A DNA stretch of 64,000 nucleotides from NCBI RefSeq assembly GCF_046530675.1, contig NZ_CP172558.1:1736001-1800000 (forward strand). Reading direction: 5' to 3'. The stretch's first letter is position 1. Every line of letters begins with the position of its first letter. This document shows positions 7,832 to 16,587 of this stretch, in pieces. The notes beneath the pieces were generated by a model, which saw only the letters and a program-made list of their open reading frames with translations, was not told the origin of the DNA and searched no databases. Source of the DNA: Chitinibacter sp046530675. Lineage in GTDB: Bacteria > Pseudomonadota > Gammaproteobacteria > Burkholderiales > Chitinibacteraceae. A program made the position numbers and the translations under genes.

Positions 7832-8803
7832 ATGTCAACCGCAACCCCGGTGAATCCGGTAGAAATTGCCCGTATTGCGCTGAAACGGATTTCCGAGCGC
7901 GGCTTGCCGCCGACACCGGACAATTATTCGCAATTTTATAATGCCATCGTCACGATCAAATCGCCGGAAAGCAAAACCGCGTCTGAAATGCAGCTGGCGT
8001 GGCAGGTGTTGTACAAGCTTGATGATGCGGCTTACGACATGGGCGGTGTGGCCGATGGTTTACTGAGTCAGTTGTCCGGTTCGACATCGATGATGCAGGA
8101 TAGTCTGGGCGATCTGCATGCCGTGCGTGAAGCGCATGCAGCGCAAAAGCTGGCTCCGGAAGAAACCCACGCCAGCTTGACCAATTTACTCAATGCCGTG
8201 ATTAATACCACGCACGATGTGCATTCGACCGTGCTGGGTTCGCAATCCGAGCTGCAGACCATTCGTGATTCAATCCGGCATATCGAGGATGATTTGGCCT
8301 TTAACCGCAAAGTGCTCGAGCAGGACGCGCTGACGGGGGCACTGAATCGCCAGGGGCTTGATCATTTGCTGATGCGCGAAGTCAAACGGGCGCAGCGCGA
8401 GAAGCAGGGTTTGACTGCAGCCTTAATTAGCCTGGATGATTTCAAAACCATCAATGATCAGTTCAGCCATCAGGTTGGCGATCAGGTTTTGCTTCATCTG
8501 GTGACGCTGGCCAAGGCCGTTTTGCGCGAGTCGGATTTTCTGGTGCGCTATGGCACCGAGGAATTTCTGATTTTACTGGTCGACACCGAAGTGAAAGGCG
8601 CGGCCTATGTGATCGACCGCTTGCACCTGGTCACTGCGCGTACGCCCTATATGCTGGAAACCAAACGCATTGATTTGCGCTTTTCGACCGGCATTGCGCA
8701 ACTGCGCGAAGACGAAAATGGCTTGGCGATGGTTTTGCGTGCCGATGAGGCGCTTTATCGCGCCAAAAACAGCGGCCGCAACAAAACCGAAATCACCGAC
8801 TGA
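7832..8803 (+). CDS. GGDEF-domain protein with atypical GTEEF signature
   Basis: A 323-residue cytoplasmic protein without membrane segments. The first 150 residues are helical (LPPTPDNYSQFYNAI near the start, a pattern common in N-terminal regions of beta- and gammaproteobacterial diguanylate cyclases). The C-terminal 165 residues form a GGDEF domain with DALTGALNRQGL and DDFKTINDQF. The active-site loop reads RYGTEEF, so the second Gly of GGDEF/GGEEF is Thr. This may reduce or abolish cyclase activity, although some non-canonical loops remain active. No I-site RxxD is visible five residues before the loop. AGGT lies before the ATG. Confidence 0.85.
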   Translation: MSTATPVNPVEIARIALKRISERGLPPTPDNYSQFYNAIVTIKSPESKTASEMQLAWQVLYKLDDAAYDMGGVADGLLSQLSGSTSMMQDSLGDLHAVREAHAAQKLAPEETHASLTNLLNAVINTTHDVHSTVLGSQSELQTIRDSIRHIEDDLAFNRKVLEQDALTGALNRQGLDHLLMREVKRAQREKQGLTAALISLDDFKTINDQFSHQVGDQVLLHLVTLAKAVLRESDFLVRYGTEEFLILLVDTEVKGAAYVIDRLHLVTARTPYMLETKRIDLRFSTGIAQLREDENGLAMVLRADEALYRAKNSGRNKTEITD

Positions 8804-8824
8804 GGTCGGTCGCCCGCCATTTGC

Positions 8825-9460
8825 TCAAGTGGCGATCAGGCTTTGATAGCCGTTGCGAATGACGAGCGCGGCAAAATACAGGTAGAGCAAGGCTGATGCG
8901 ATGTGGCAGCCTTGCTTGAAACGCGAGCCCAGCGTTTTGCCGCCATGATGGGCCGTGAACGTCAGAAAGAGTGTCCAGGCGATCCCGCCGAGAAAAAAAC
9001 CACCAAGAAACTCGATTGTGCTGCGCCATGTTCCGTCGGTGGCTTGCGCAATCAAGGTGCCGCCGACTGCGGCAAACCACAGTAGCGAAGAGGGTGATGC
9101 CATCGCCAGTGTTGCGCCGCGAATAAACAGATGCCGACGCCTTGGCAATGGCGGGTGTTCACCTTCGCTGCGTGATGCGTCGAGCAAGGCTTCACGCGCC
9201 ATTTTGAACGCCAGCCACAGCAGCAGGCTGCCACCGCCCAGCCAGGTCAGCCATTGTACCCAGACAAATTGCAGCAGAAAGCTCATTCCGGCCAGCGCCA
9301 GCAGCGCATAGAACAGATCGCCAAAGCATGAGCCAAAGCCCATCCACAATGCGGCTTTGCGACCATATTTCAGCGTCACATCAATCAGTGCGACGTTGAC
9401 AATCCCGATGTCAAGGCACAGTGACAGCGAGAGCAAAAAACCAGTAAAGAAAATATCCAT
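8825..9460 (-). CDS. LysE/RhtB-family amino-acid exporter
   Basis: A 211-residue inner-membrane protein with about six hydrophobic helices. The N-terminal segment (SLSLCLDIGIVNVALI) and the MGFGSCFGDLFYALLALAG region match the LysE superfamily, which exports amino acids or related small molecules. The substrate cannot be told. The gene is convergent with the GGDEF gene. A run of nine G (9501-9509) lies 41 bp upstream of the start codon and could affect promoter spacing. Confidence 0.85.
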   Translation of the reverse strand: MDIFFTGFLLSLSLCLDIGIVNVALIDVTLKYGRKAALWMGFGSCFGDLFYALLALAGMSFLLQFVWVQWLTWLGGGSLLLWLAFKMAREALLDASRSEGEHPPLPRRRHLFIRGATLAMASPSSLLWFAAVGGTLIAQATDGTWRSTIEFLGGFFLGGIAWTLFLTFTAHHGGKTLGSRFKQGCHIASALLYLYFAALVIRNGYQSLIAT

Positions 9461-9500
9461 CCGACTCGCAAACCAAACGTCAGCAGCGCCTAGCTTAGCC

Positions 9501-9509
9501 GGGGGGGGG
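9501..9509. repeat. Homopolymer of nine G upstream of the exporter gene
   Basis: A G9 tract lies 41 bp before the start codon of the LysE-type gene (C9 on its strand), within its likely promoter or leader. Confidence 0.8.
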
Positions 9510-9540
9510 TTGGCTGCCTATTAGGGAAGGTCTTGATTAT

Positions 9541-9589
9541 GGGTATGTCTATAAAGTTGTTTCCTGTATTGAGCTGCAGCTATATACCT
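9541..9589. repeat. 49-bp paired-box palindrome downstream of trkH
   Basis: GGGTAT, right inner box a perfect CTGCAG (9574-9579), outer end ATACCT (one mismatch); exactly 49 bp. It lies 12 bases past the trkH stop. Confidence 0.7.
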
Positions 9590-9600
9590 TGTGCAGGTAT

Positions 9601-11070
9601 TTAACTTTTCCAGAAAACCCGGGTGAACAGGATCAGCACCGAGAAAATTTCCAGTCGCCCCAGCAGCATCGCAAAGCTGCAGACCCAGGTTTGAAAGTCG
9701 CTTAGTCCGCCAAAATTGCTGGCCGGACCAACTTGCCCCAGCCCGGGGCCTGCGTTATTGATGCAGGCAATAATGGCCGAAAAGCTGCTCATGAAGTCCA
9801 GCCCGGAGAGCAGCAAGACAAAGGTCAGAATAACAATCGAGGCAAAGTAGATAAAAACAAAACCCATGACTGAGAACAACACGCTATTCGGGATGATTTG
9901 CCCGTTTACCCGCAGTGGATGAATGCCCTGCGGATGAAGCAGTACCGACATTTGGCGGCTGACTTCACGAACCTGGATGATGGTGCGGATCATCTTGATT
10001 CCGCCGCCGGTCGAGCCGGCGCAGGCAGTGATGCACGAGAGCAGCAGCATCGCCAATGGCACCAGAATCGGCCACTGGGCAAAATCGACGCTGGCAAAGC
10101 CGCAGTCGGTCGCCAGCGAAACCAGATTAAATGCAACATGGCGCAGAGCAGTAAGATAGTCCGGATAGGTTTGCTGCCAATATAAATAGCCCGCGCAGGC
10201 CAGCGTGCTGCCGACAATCAGCAGCAGCATGGCTTTGAATTCGCTGTCATTCAGATACGCCGACAATTTGCGTCCGGAAAGGGCAAAATAGTGCGTCGCA
10301 AAATTGGTCGCTGCCAGCAGCATGAACACGATCAGAATGCCTTCAACAACTGGGGAGTTGAAATACCCGACGCTGGCATCGTGTGTTGAAAATCCGCCCA
10401 GACACAGCGCGGCAAAAGCATGGCAAACGGCGTCCAGCCAGCTGATGCCGCCAACATACTTCAATAGCAAGGTGCAGAGTAGTGTCAGTCCGGCATAAAT
10501 CAGCCACAGATTGCGCGCGGTTTCCCTAATTCGAGGTGTCAATTTGGCGTCTTTGATTGGCCCCGGTGTTTCAGCTTTGAATAGTTGCATACCCCCTACA
10601 CCTAATAGTGGCAAAATGGCTACAGCCAAGACAATGATGCCCATACCCCCTAGCCAATTGAGCAGATGCCGCCAGAGATTGATTGATGGCGGTAAATGAT
10701 CCAGCCCGGTAAATACTGTTGCGCCGGTCGTCGTCAGTGCGGAAATGGTTTCGAAATAAGCGTCGGTAAAGCTGGTTTGCGGGTTATAGAGCAGGAGTGG
10801 CACAGCGGCGACGGCCGGGAGCAGCCCCCAGACTCCGACGACCAGTACAAAGCCGTCACGCGAGCGCATTTCACGTTTAAAACGATGCGTGAATGCAATG
10901 GTCAGCAAACTGACGATCAGCAAACCCACCAGCGCATCAAGCAGCGGCCAGAAGCCGGCATCCTGATGCCACCAGCTCACGATAATTGGCACACTGAGCG
11001 AGAGCGAAAAAAGCAGTGATACCTTGGCCAGAATATTGAGCGTCGGTAGCAGGCGCTGTGGCAGTTTCAT
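9601..11070 (-). CDS. trkH: Trk potassium uptake protein TrkH
   Basis: Membrane pore of the Trk K+ uptake system, working with TrkA and K+/proton gradients. Its 489 residues hold repeated membrane-pore-membrane units. Four selectivity-filter-like segments are visible: LTTTGAT, LGGFST, TDCGFAS and NNAGPGLG. The N-terminus MKLPQRLLPTLNIL precedes the first helix. The gene follows trkA directly, with no intergenic base, so the two are co-translated. Confidence 0.95.
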   Translation of the reverse strand: MKLPQRLLPTLNILAKVSLLFSLSLSVPIIVSWWHQDAGFWPLLDALVGLLIVSLLTIAFTHRFKREMRSRDGFVLVVGVWGLLPAVAAVPLLLYNPQTSFTDAYFETISALTTTGATVFTGLDHLPPSINLWRHLLNWLGGMGIIVLAVAILPLLGVGGMQLFKAETPGPIKDAKLTPRIRETARNLWLIYAGLTLLCTLLLKYVGGISWLDAVCHAFAALCLGGFSTHDASVGYFNSPVVEGILIVFMLLAATNFATHYFALSGRKLSAYLNDSEFKAMLLLIVGSTLACAGYLYWQQTYPDYLTALRHVAFNLVSLATDCGFASVDFAQWPILVPLAMLLLSCITACAGSTGGGIKMIRTIIQVREVSRQMSVLLHPQGIHPLRVNGQIIPNSVLFSVMGFVFIYFASIVILTFVLLLSGLDFMSSFSAIIACINNAGPGLGQVGPASNFGGLSDFQTWVCSFAMLLGRLEIFSVLILFTRVFWKS

Positions 11071-12447
11071 TTAAAAAAATCCAATCTTGACGGCAAACAG
11101 TTGTTCAATGGCGCGAATATGCCGCTTGTTATCCATAAAGACGATGACATGGTCTTCGTTACTAATCTCTGTGTCGTGGTGCGCCATCAGCACTTCGTCG
11201 CCACGAATGATCGCTGCGATATTGGCACCTTGCGGCAAGTTGATTTCTTCGATTTTTCTGCCGACGACGCGCGAGTTATTGCGGTCGCCATGCGCGATCA
11301 GCTCAATGGCCTCGGCTTCGCCGCGGCGCAGGCTGTGCACCGCCACAATGTCGCCTTGGCGTACATGTGCGAGCAGCGAGCCTATGGTGGCCTGCGCTGG
11401 CGAGATGGCAACGTCGATCTTGCCGCCTTGCAATAAGTCCACATAGCGTGAGCGGTTGATGATCGCGACGACCTTGCGTGCGCCCATTTGTTTGGCGAGC
11501 AGGGACGACATGATGTTGTCTTCGTCGTCCGAGGTCAGCGCCAGAAACAAATCACAACGGTCAATTTGCTCGTTTTCCAGCAGGTTTTCGTCGGTAGCCT
11601 CGCCGTGCAGAATCAGGCATTGCGGCAAATGTTCGGCCAGCCACTGGGCGCGTTCGCGGTTGATTTCGATGATTTTGATCTGGTAATCGTTTTGCAATGC
11701 ATGCGCCAGCCGGTAACCCACATTGCCGCCGCCGCAAAGGGTGATCCGGTTGATCGTGCGCTCGGTGGCTCGCAATTGCTGCATCACAGCGCGAATGTCC
11801 TTGCTGGCCGCCAGAAAGAAAACCTCATCACCAGCTGACAGGACAATATGCCCATCGGGCGAAATACGTTGGTTGCGGCGATAAATCGAAACAATGCGAC
11901 AATCGGTTTTAGCCAGATAGATTGGTAAAGTGGCCAGATCTTTGCCATCCATTGCCGCACCCGGTTCGACTCGAACGACGACCATTTTGGCCTGCCCTTC
12001 GGCAAAATCGAGTACCTGCAAAGCTTCTGGTGTTTCGATTAGCCGCTTGAGCAAATCGGTCACGATTTGTGCTGGCGTAATGATGTGATCGATGGCAAAG
12101 CAGTCAGGTCTGAATAACTCGGTGCGGGCGAGCAGATCATGGTCGCGGATCCGGCCTAGCCGGGTGGGAACATTGAACAGCGTTTGCGCCATTTTGCATG
12201 CGACCATATTGAGTTCGTCCGACGGCGTGACTGCCAGTAGCAGATCGGCGTCGGCTGCACCAGCATTGGCCAGAACCAATGGGTTGGCTGCATGCCCGAC
12301 CAGTGTGCGCAGATCAAGTTTGTCGGCCAAGGGCTGCAGGTTGACTGGGTTTTCGTCGACGATGGTGACGTTATAGTTTTCACGCACCAGCTGTTCGGCT
12401 ACTGAGGTGCCAACCCGGCCGGCGCCGAGGATCAGGATATTAGGCAT
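11071..12447 (-). CDS. trkA: Trk potassium uptake regulator TrkA
   Basis: Cytoplasmic nucleotide-binding regulator of the Trk channel. Two RCK halves are visible, each with a Rossmann motif (ILGAGRVGTSVAE at the start, LCGGGNVGYRLAH near 238) and a TrkA-C domain. ATG at 12447 is chosen because GGAG lies just upstream and the resulting 458 residues equal the usual TrkA length; a more distal ATG would add nine poorly conserved residues. First gene of trkA-trkH, after the ntrX terminator. Confidence 0.95.
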   Translation of the reverse strand: MPNILILGAGRVGTSVAEQLVRENYNVTIVDENPVNLQPLADKLDLRTLVGHAANPLVLANAGAADADLLLAVTPSDELNMVACKMAQTLFNVPTRLGRIRDHDLLARTELFRPDCFAIDHIITPAQIVTDLLKRLIETPEALQVLDFAEGQAKMVVVRVEPGAAMDGKDLATLPIYLAKTDCRIVSIYRRNQRISPDGHIVLSAGDEVFFLAASKDIRAVMQQLRATERTINRITLCGGGNVGYRLAHALQNDYQIKIIEINRERAQWLAEHLPQCLILHGEATDENLLENEQIDRCDLFLALTSDDEDNIMSSLLAKQMGARKVVAIINRSRYVDLLQGGKIDVAISPAQATIGSLLAHVRQGDIVAVHSLRRGEAEAIELIAHGDRNNSRVVGRKIEEINLPQGANIAAIIRGDEVLMAHHDTEISNEDHVIVFMDNKRHIRAIEQLFAVKIGFF

Positions 12448-12535
12448 AGAAGCTCCGGGGTGGCATGTGTCCACAATGTTGACGATTGCGGGTAACCCGA
12501 TTCAATTTCATGATTAAAAGTAGCCGAAACAATGT

Positions 12536-12569
12536 AATAACGCCGACGCTGGATGGCGTCGGCGTTATT
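12536..12569 (-). terminator. Hairpin downstream of ntrX
   Basis: A perfect 14-bp inverted repeat (AATAACGCCGACGC and its complement) with a 6-base loop, 13 bases after the ntrX stop. The following bases are only moderately T-rich, so termination may be partial and allow read-through into trkA. Confidence 0.7.
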
Positions 12570-12581
12570 GAAAAGGACTAT

Positions 12582-13880
12582 TTAGGCTTCTTCGAGATTG
12601 CGCACTTTGCGAGGCATCTGAATCCCCAATTGCTTCAGCTTGCGATACAAGTGGGTTCGTTCCAGGCCGATCCGCTCGGCAACCCGGCTCATATTGCCAT
12701 TCGACAGCTCGATCTGGCGTTCCAGATAGAAGCGTTCGAACTGATCGCGCGCCTCACGCAGCGGCAGATCCAGATCGATCTGCGGCAGTGGCATGGCTTG
12801 CTGGATTTCAGTCGTGGCCAGTTGCGATTCGGGCGACAGTTGCGCCAGCAAACGGCTGACGGGCAGAATATCGATATCGCCGTCGCGTCCAGTTAAGGCC
12901 AGGCTTTTGACCACATTGGCCAATTGGTCGATATTGCCCGGCCAGTCTTGCTGGCTGAGCAATTGCAGCGCGGATTTTGAAAAACGGCGCACGCCCAGTT
13001 TGTTGGCTACAACCGATTGTGCCAGCAGGCTTTCGGCCAGCATCGGGATGTCTTCGGCATGATTGCGCAGGGCGGGGACGGGAACGATGATTTGCGTGAG
13101 TAAACGCAATAATTCCGGTTCAATCAGCTCTGTCAGTTGATCCAGTGGGCGAGTTGATGCCGTGACCAGCCGGATTTTATGTTTTTCCAGTTTCGGGATC
13201 AGATTGATCAGTCCGGTTTGTGCCTTGCGATCAAGCCAAGCAATGTCGCGAACGAAGATTGTACCGCCAGCGGCACGGTTGAGCATATCCTGCGGTGGCA
13301 GCGCCAGCTCTTCGTTGGAATTGGGCGAAACAAAACCGCCGCCGGCTTTGGTCAGATGGCGTGCGCAAGCTTCAAAACCGGAGCCTGGTTCACCGGTCAG
13401 GATAATGGGCAGGGACTGGCTTGCAACCTGGTCAAGTGCCTCGCGCAATGCATTAATCGCACTGCTATTGCCGAGGCTCTGCAGACCCTGCGTCGTCTTT
13501 ACCGAAGTGGTCGGTTGTGCAAAGGCGCGCTTGACGGCTGCGAGCAGTTTTTGCAGACCAATCGGTTTTTCCAGAAAGTCCAGTGCACCGATGCGTGTCG
13601 CTTCAACAGCGGTATCGACTGTGGCGTGGCCGGACATCATTACGACGGGCATTGTCAGCTGTCCATTGCGCGACCATTCTTTAAGTAGCGTGACGCCATC
13701 AGTATCGGGCATCCAGATGTCGAGCAAGACCAATTTGGGTTCGGCCTGATTCCGGTATTTACGTGCGGCTTCGGCATTTTCAGCCAGTGCAACGCTATAT
13801 CCTTCGTCCAGCAAGATTTCGGAGAGTAGTTCGCGAATGCCAACTTCATCGTCAACGATCAGAATTTCTTGATTAACCAC
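12582..13880 (-). CDS. ntrX: NtrX-type response regulator with degenerate AAA+ domain
   Basis: Partner of the NtrY kinase; NtrX proteins respond to nitrogen or redox state. Domains: receiver (about 1-120; phosphorylation site D54 in LVLLDIWMP), central AAA+ (about 130-350) and Fis-type HTH at the end (NMSRVAERIGLERTHLYRKL). The Walker A loop reads GEPGSGFE, with Phe in place of the catalytic Lys, and the sigma-54-contacting GAFTGA motif is missing, so it probably does not activate sigma-54 by ATP hydrolysis. The GTG at 13880 is preferred: GGAGG lies nine bases upstream and it overlaps ntrY by eight bases. An upstream in-frame ATG would overlap ntrY by about 95 bases. Confidence 0.9.
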   Translation of the reverse strand: MVNQEILIVDDEVGIRELLSEILLDEGYSVALAENAEAARKYRNQAEPKLVLLDIWMPDTDGVTLLKEWSRNGQLTMPVVMMSGHATVDTAVEATRIGALDFLEKPIGLQKLLAAVKRAFAQPTTSVKTTQGLQSLGNSSAINALREALDQVASQSLPIILTGEPGSGFEACARHLTKAGGGFVSPNSNEELALPPQDMLNRAAGGTIFVRDIAWLDRKAQTGLINLIPKLEKHKIRLVTASTRPLDQLTELIEPELLRLLTQIIVPVPALRNHAEDIPMLAESLLAQSVVANKLGVRRFSKSALQLLSQQDWPGNIDQLANVVKSLALTGRDGDIDILPVSRLLAQLSPESQLATTEIQQAMPLPQIDLDLPLREARDQFERFYLERQIELSNGNMSRVAERIGLERTHLYRKLKQLGIQMPRKVRNLEEA

Positions 13881-15996
13881 TTGTTGTTTCCTCCCAGAGC
13901 GGCAACTCAATCCGAACAAAAGCGCCAGTGGCATTGCCCACCTGCACTCGCCCGTGATGTTCTTCAATAATTTTTTTCACAATGGCCAAACCCAAACCGG
14001 TTCCTTTGGCTTTCGATGTCACATAGGGTTCGAAAACGCGGGGTAACAGATCGGCGGGGAAGCCTTTGCCGCTGTCTTCAATATAAAGACGCGCCCATTT
14101 TTCGTCTTTTTCGACAATAAGGCAAATCTGTTTTTCATCGGCATCGGCAATCGCGTCCTGCGCATTTTGCAGCAGGTTGTGAATGACCTGGCGTAAATGT
14201 GTCGCATCGCCGTTAACGATCAAGGCATCATGCACTTTAAAATCGCGCATGATAGGCGAAGCTTCATAAAGCACCAAGACTTCTTTGACGAGCGCCAGCA
14301 AGTCCAGCGGTTTTTTCTTGCCGGAAGGCTTACGTGCGTAGTCGCGGAATGCATCGACCATTTGCTTGAGTGCGGCAACCTGTTTGATGATGGTTTGCGT
14401 GTTGCGGGTGAGAAATTCGGCTCCAGCCTGATCCAATTTGTCGACCAGTTTGATTTCCATCCGCTCGGCAGACAACTGAATCGGTGTCAGCGGATTTTTG
14501 ATTTCATGCGCCAGACGACGTGCCACTTCACCCCAGGCTGCATCGCGTTGCGCCGAGAGTAATTCGGTAATATCGTCAAAAACCAGCACATAACCATGCA
14601 GGTCTTCGGCATCATCAATAATTTGCGTCAGGCGTGTTCCACGAACCAGTAGCACGCGTTTTTCCTCGGCCAGATCAATCTGGCGTTGCCAGACTTCTTC
14701 GTCAGACAAAAAACCGTGAATCGTATGTGCAGCAAAGGCAGTGAGTGCCGGGTAGCTTTCATTCCAGCGAGACAGGGGTTGACCCATGATCCGTTCTGGA
14801 TCGAGCCCCAGAATGCGTAATGCGCTCTGGTTGGCAGATTGCAGCTGCCATTCTTCGTCGAATGACAGCACGCCAGCAGACAGTGAGCCCAGAATCGCTT
14901 CGACGTAGGCTTTGGCTTCGGCCTGTTCGGCCTGATTTTCTTCCAGCTTGTCCCGCGCATCGGCCAGCTGACGTGTCATGCGGTTGAACGAGTGAGTCAG
15001 AATACCAAGTTCGTCCCGACTGATAACCGGATGCTGTTGAGTAAAATCGCCCTGCGCAACGGCTCGCGTACCAGCCGCCAGCACGCTCAATGGCGCTGCG
15101 AGCTTGTCCGAAAGATAAATCGCCAGTGCCAAGGCGCCGAGCAGGGCAATGGTTAATGCAATCGTCAGCGTCAGGCTGTAAATGATTTTCAGCCCCTGCC
15201 GGGACTGGGCGAGCTGTTTGTAGTCGCTACGCACCTGTTCGACCAGCTCTGCATCCTGAGCTAGTTGAGTCGGAACCGGCTGGAGTAATTGCAATAATCG
15301 GGTACGATTGGAAAAATTGCCTTCGGGCATTGGGACGATGACTCGCATCATTAATCCCGATGGCGTTTTTTCTATCCCTTTGTAACTGCCGCGCACGGCT
15401 TCACGCACCAGATCGCGCCCTGGCAATTGAGGAATCAATGCGGCATTTTCATTGCCGATATTGGCATAGAGCTGGTTGTTGTCATCAAATAGCGTGATTT
15501 CCTGTACACCGGTTTGTTCGCGCAAATTGGATAGTCGCGGCAACATGCTGCTCGCACTGTTGTCATGAATGTCCCAAGCAATCACGCTGGCTTTGCGCTC
15601 CAGATCGGTGAGCTGAAATTCGATGGCGTTATGGCCGAGATTCAAGCCGCGATCAAGCGCATTATCAACACGAACGTCAAACCAGGCTTCGATCGAGCGG
15701 TTCAGAAATTGCACAGACAGGGTGTAAACCAGAGCGCCGGGCAGGACGGCAACCAGTGCGAACATCAAGACCATGCGCAAAGTCAGTCGTGAGCCAAAAA
15801 CCTTGCGCTGTACGCGTTTGAGCAGCCGGGTCAGTCGTGTCCCTACCAGCAAGGCCATGCCGATCAGCAAGGCCACATTCAACCCGAGTACCAGACCATA
15901 GTGGTTTGAGAAGTGCGAAGTATTACCTGATGCTGTTGCGAGTAAGAACAGCAGCACAGTGGCCAGACAGCCTAAAACAAGAAGCCAGCGTTTCAC
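13873..15996 (-). CDS. ntrY: NtrY-type sensor histidine kinase
   Basis: Inner-membrane sensor kinase for NtrX, 707 residues. Two N-terminal helices, a further membrane span before residue 90 and one near 285 frame a periplasmic sensor region. HAMP follows at about 310-360, then PAS (about 375-480), HisKA with the phospho-acceptor in RRLAHEIKNPLTP, and HATPase with N box NLLQNAQDA, DSGKGFP and GTGLGLAI. The start is GTG, overlapping the upstream stop (GTGA). Co-transcribed with the DUF4390 gene and ntrX. Confidence 0.93.
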   Translation of the reverse strand: MKRWLLVLGCLATVLLFLLATASGNTSHFSNHYGLVLGLNVALLIGMALLVGTRLTRLLKRVQRKVFGSRLTLRMVLMFALVAVLPGALVYTLSVQFLNRSIEAWFDVRVDNALDRGLNLGHNAIEFQLTDLERKASVIAWDIHDNSASSMLPRLSNLREQTGVQEITLFDDNNQLYANIGNENAALIPQLPGRDLVREAVRGSYKGIEKTPSGLMMRVIVPMPEGNFSNRTRLLQLLQPVPTQLAQDAELVEQVRSDYKQLAQSRQGLKIIYSLTLTIALTIALLGALALAIYLSDKLAAPLSVLAAGTRAVAQGDFTQQHPVISRDELGILTHSFNRMTRQLADARDKLEENQAEQAEAKAYVEAILGSLSAGVLSFDEEWQLQSANQSALRILGLDPERIMGQPLSRWNESYPALTAFAAHTIHGFLSDEEVWQRQIDLAEEKRVLLVRGTRLTQIIDDAEDLHGYVLVFDDITELLSAQRDAAWGEVARRLAHEIKNPLTPIQLSAERMEIKLVDKLDQAGAEFLTRNTQTIIKQVAALKQMVDAFRDYARKPSGKKKPLDLLALVKEVLVLYEASPIMRDFKVHDALIVNGDATHLRQVIHNLLQNAQDAIADADEKQICLIVEKDEKWARLYIEDSGKGFPADLLPRVFEPYVTSKAKGTGLGLAIVKKIIEEHHGRVQVGNATGAFVRIELPLWEETTSG

Positions 15997-16580
15997 TGCC
16001 CGACCTCCGTTTCGGTATTGCGATGCAACTGGATTTCGACCCAGCCCGATTCAAGTTGCCAGTTGGCATTACCCAAAGTGCTGACCTGATAGGTTTTGGG
16101 CAGTTGTGCACTATCGAGCCGCAAACGCAATTTGCCGGCAAATTCGTCTTCGGTGAGATCACTGCCGTCCATGACCGACCAGTTTTTGATATGCCCGAGT
16201 GCAATCAGGGCTTCGTCCAGAGAGGCGAAATGTCGCGTAATGCCGCCAGCGCTAATCCTAAATTGCTTGGTTAATGGCTGATATGACAGGCGCTGGGTTA
16301 GTTCGGCATTGGCGCCAAAGCCTTCGGCGAGCTGGCGATACCAGGCGTAAAAACGCGGTTTGGTCAGTTTGAACTCGTAGATAAACGGCAGGGTGAGTCC
16401 GTTGCGCAAAGCGTCTTCGAGCTCCGGGCTGAGGGTGATCGAATATCGGGCAGATACTTCGATGCGTGGCGGAATAATGTCGGCTTCGGCCTTGGTGTTT
16501 TTAATGGAGGCAGCCTGAGTTTGCACACTGAACAGCAGGGCGAGTATGGAGCCCAGCAGGCGCCAGTTGAGTCGTGGCAT
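15993..16580 (-). CDS. DUF4390 secreted protein in the rsmB-ntrY operon
   Basis: A 195-residue protein with a signal peptide (MPRLNWRLLGSILALLFSVQTQA, cleavage near AQTQA/S expected) and a mature beta-rich domain with RYSITLSPELEDALRNG and FYAWYRQL, typical of DUF4390. The function is unknown. The gene regularly precedes ntrY in betaproteobacteria, suggesting a periplasmic role linked to NtrY sensing. ATG at 16580 lies eight bases after the rsmB stop. The open frame continues upstream through rsmB, but those residues are antisense-quality. Confidence 0.85.
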   Translation of the reverse strand: MPRLNWRLLGSILALLFSVQTQAASIKNTKAEADIIPPRIEVSARYSITLSPELEDALRNGLTLPFIYEFKLTKPRFYAWYRQLAEGFGANAELTQRLSYQPLTKQFRISAGGITRHFASLDEALIALGHIKNWSVMDGSDLTEDEFAGKLRLRLDSAQLPKTYQVSTLGNANWQLESGWVEIQLHRNTETEVGQ

Positions 16581-16587
16581 TAACGAC

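Noticed and set aside
10589..10648. Two ATACCCCC segments in trkH
   Set aside because: Both in the same orientation, not an inverted pair; they encode Gly-rich helix residues.
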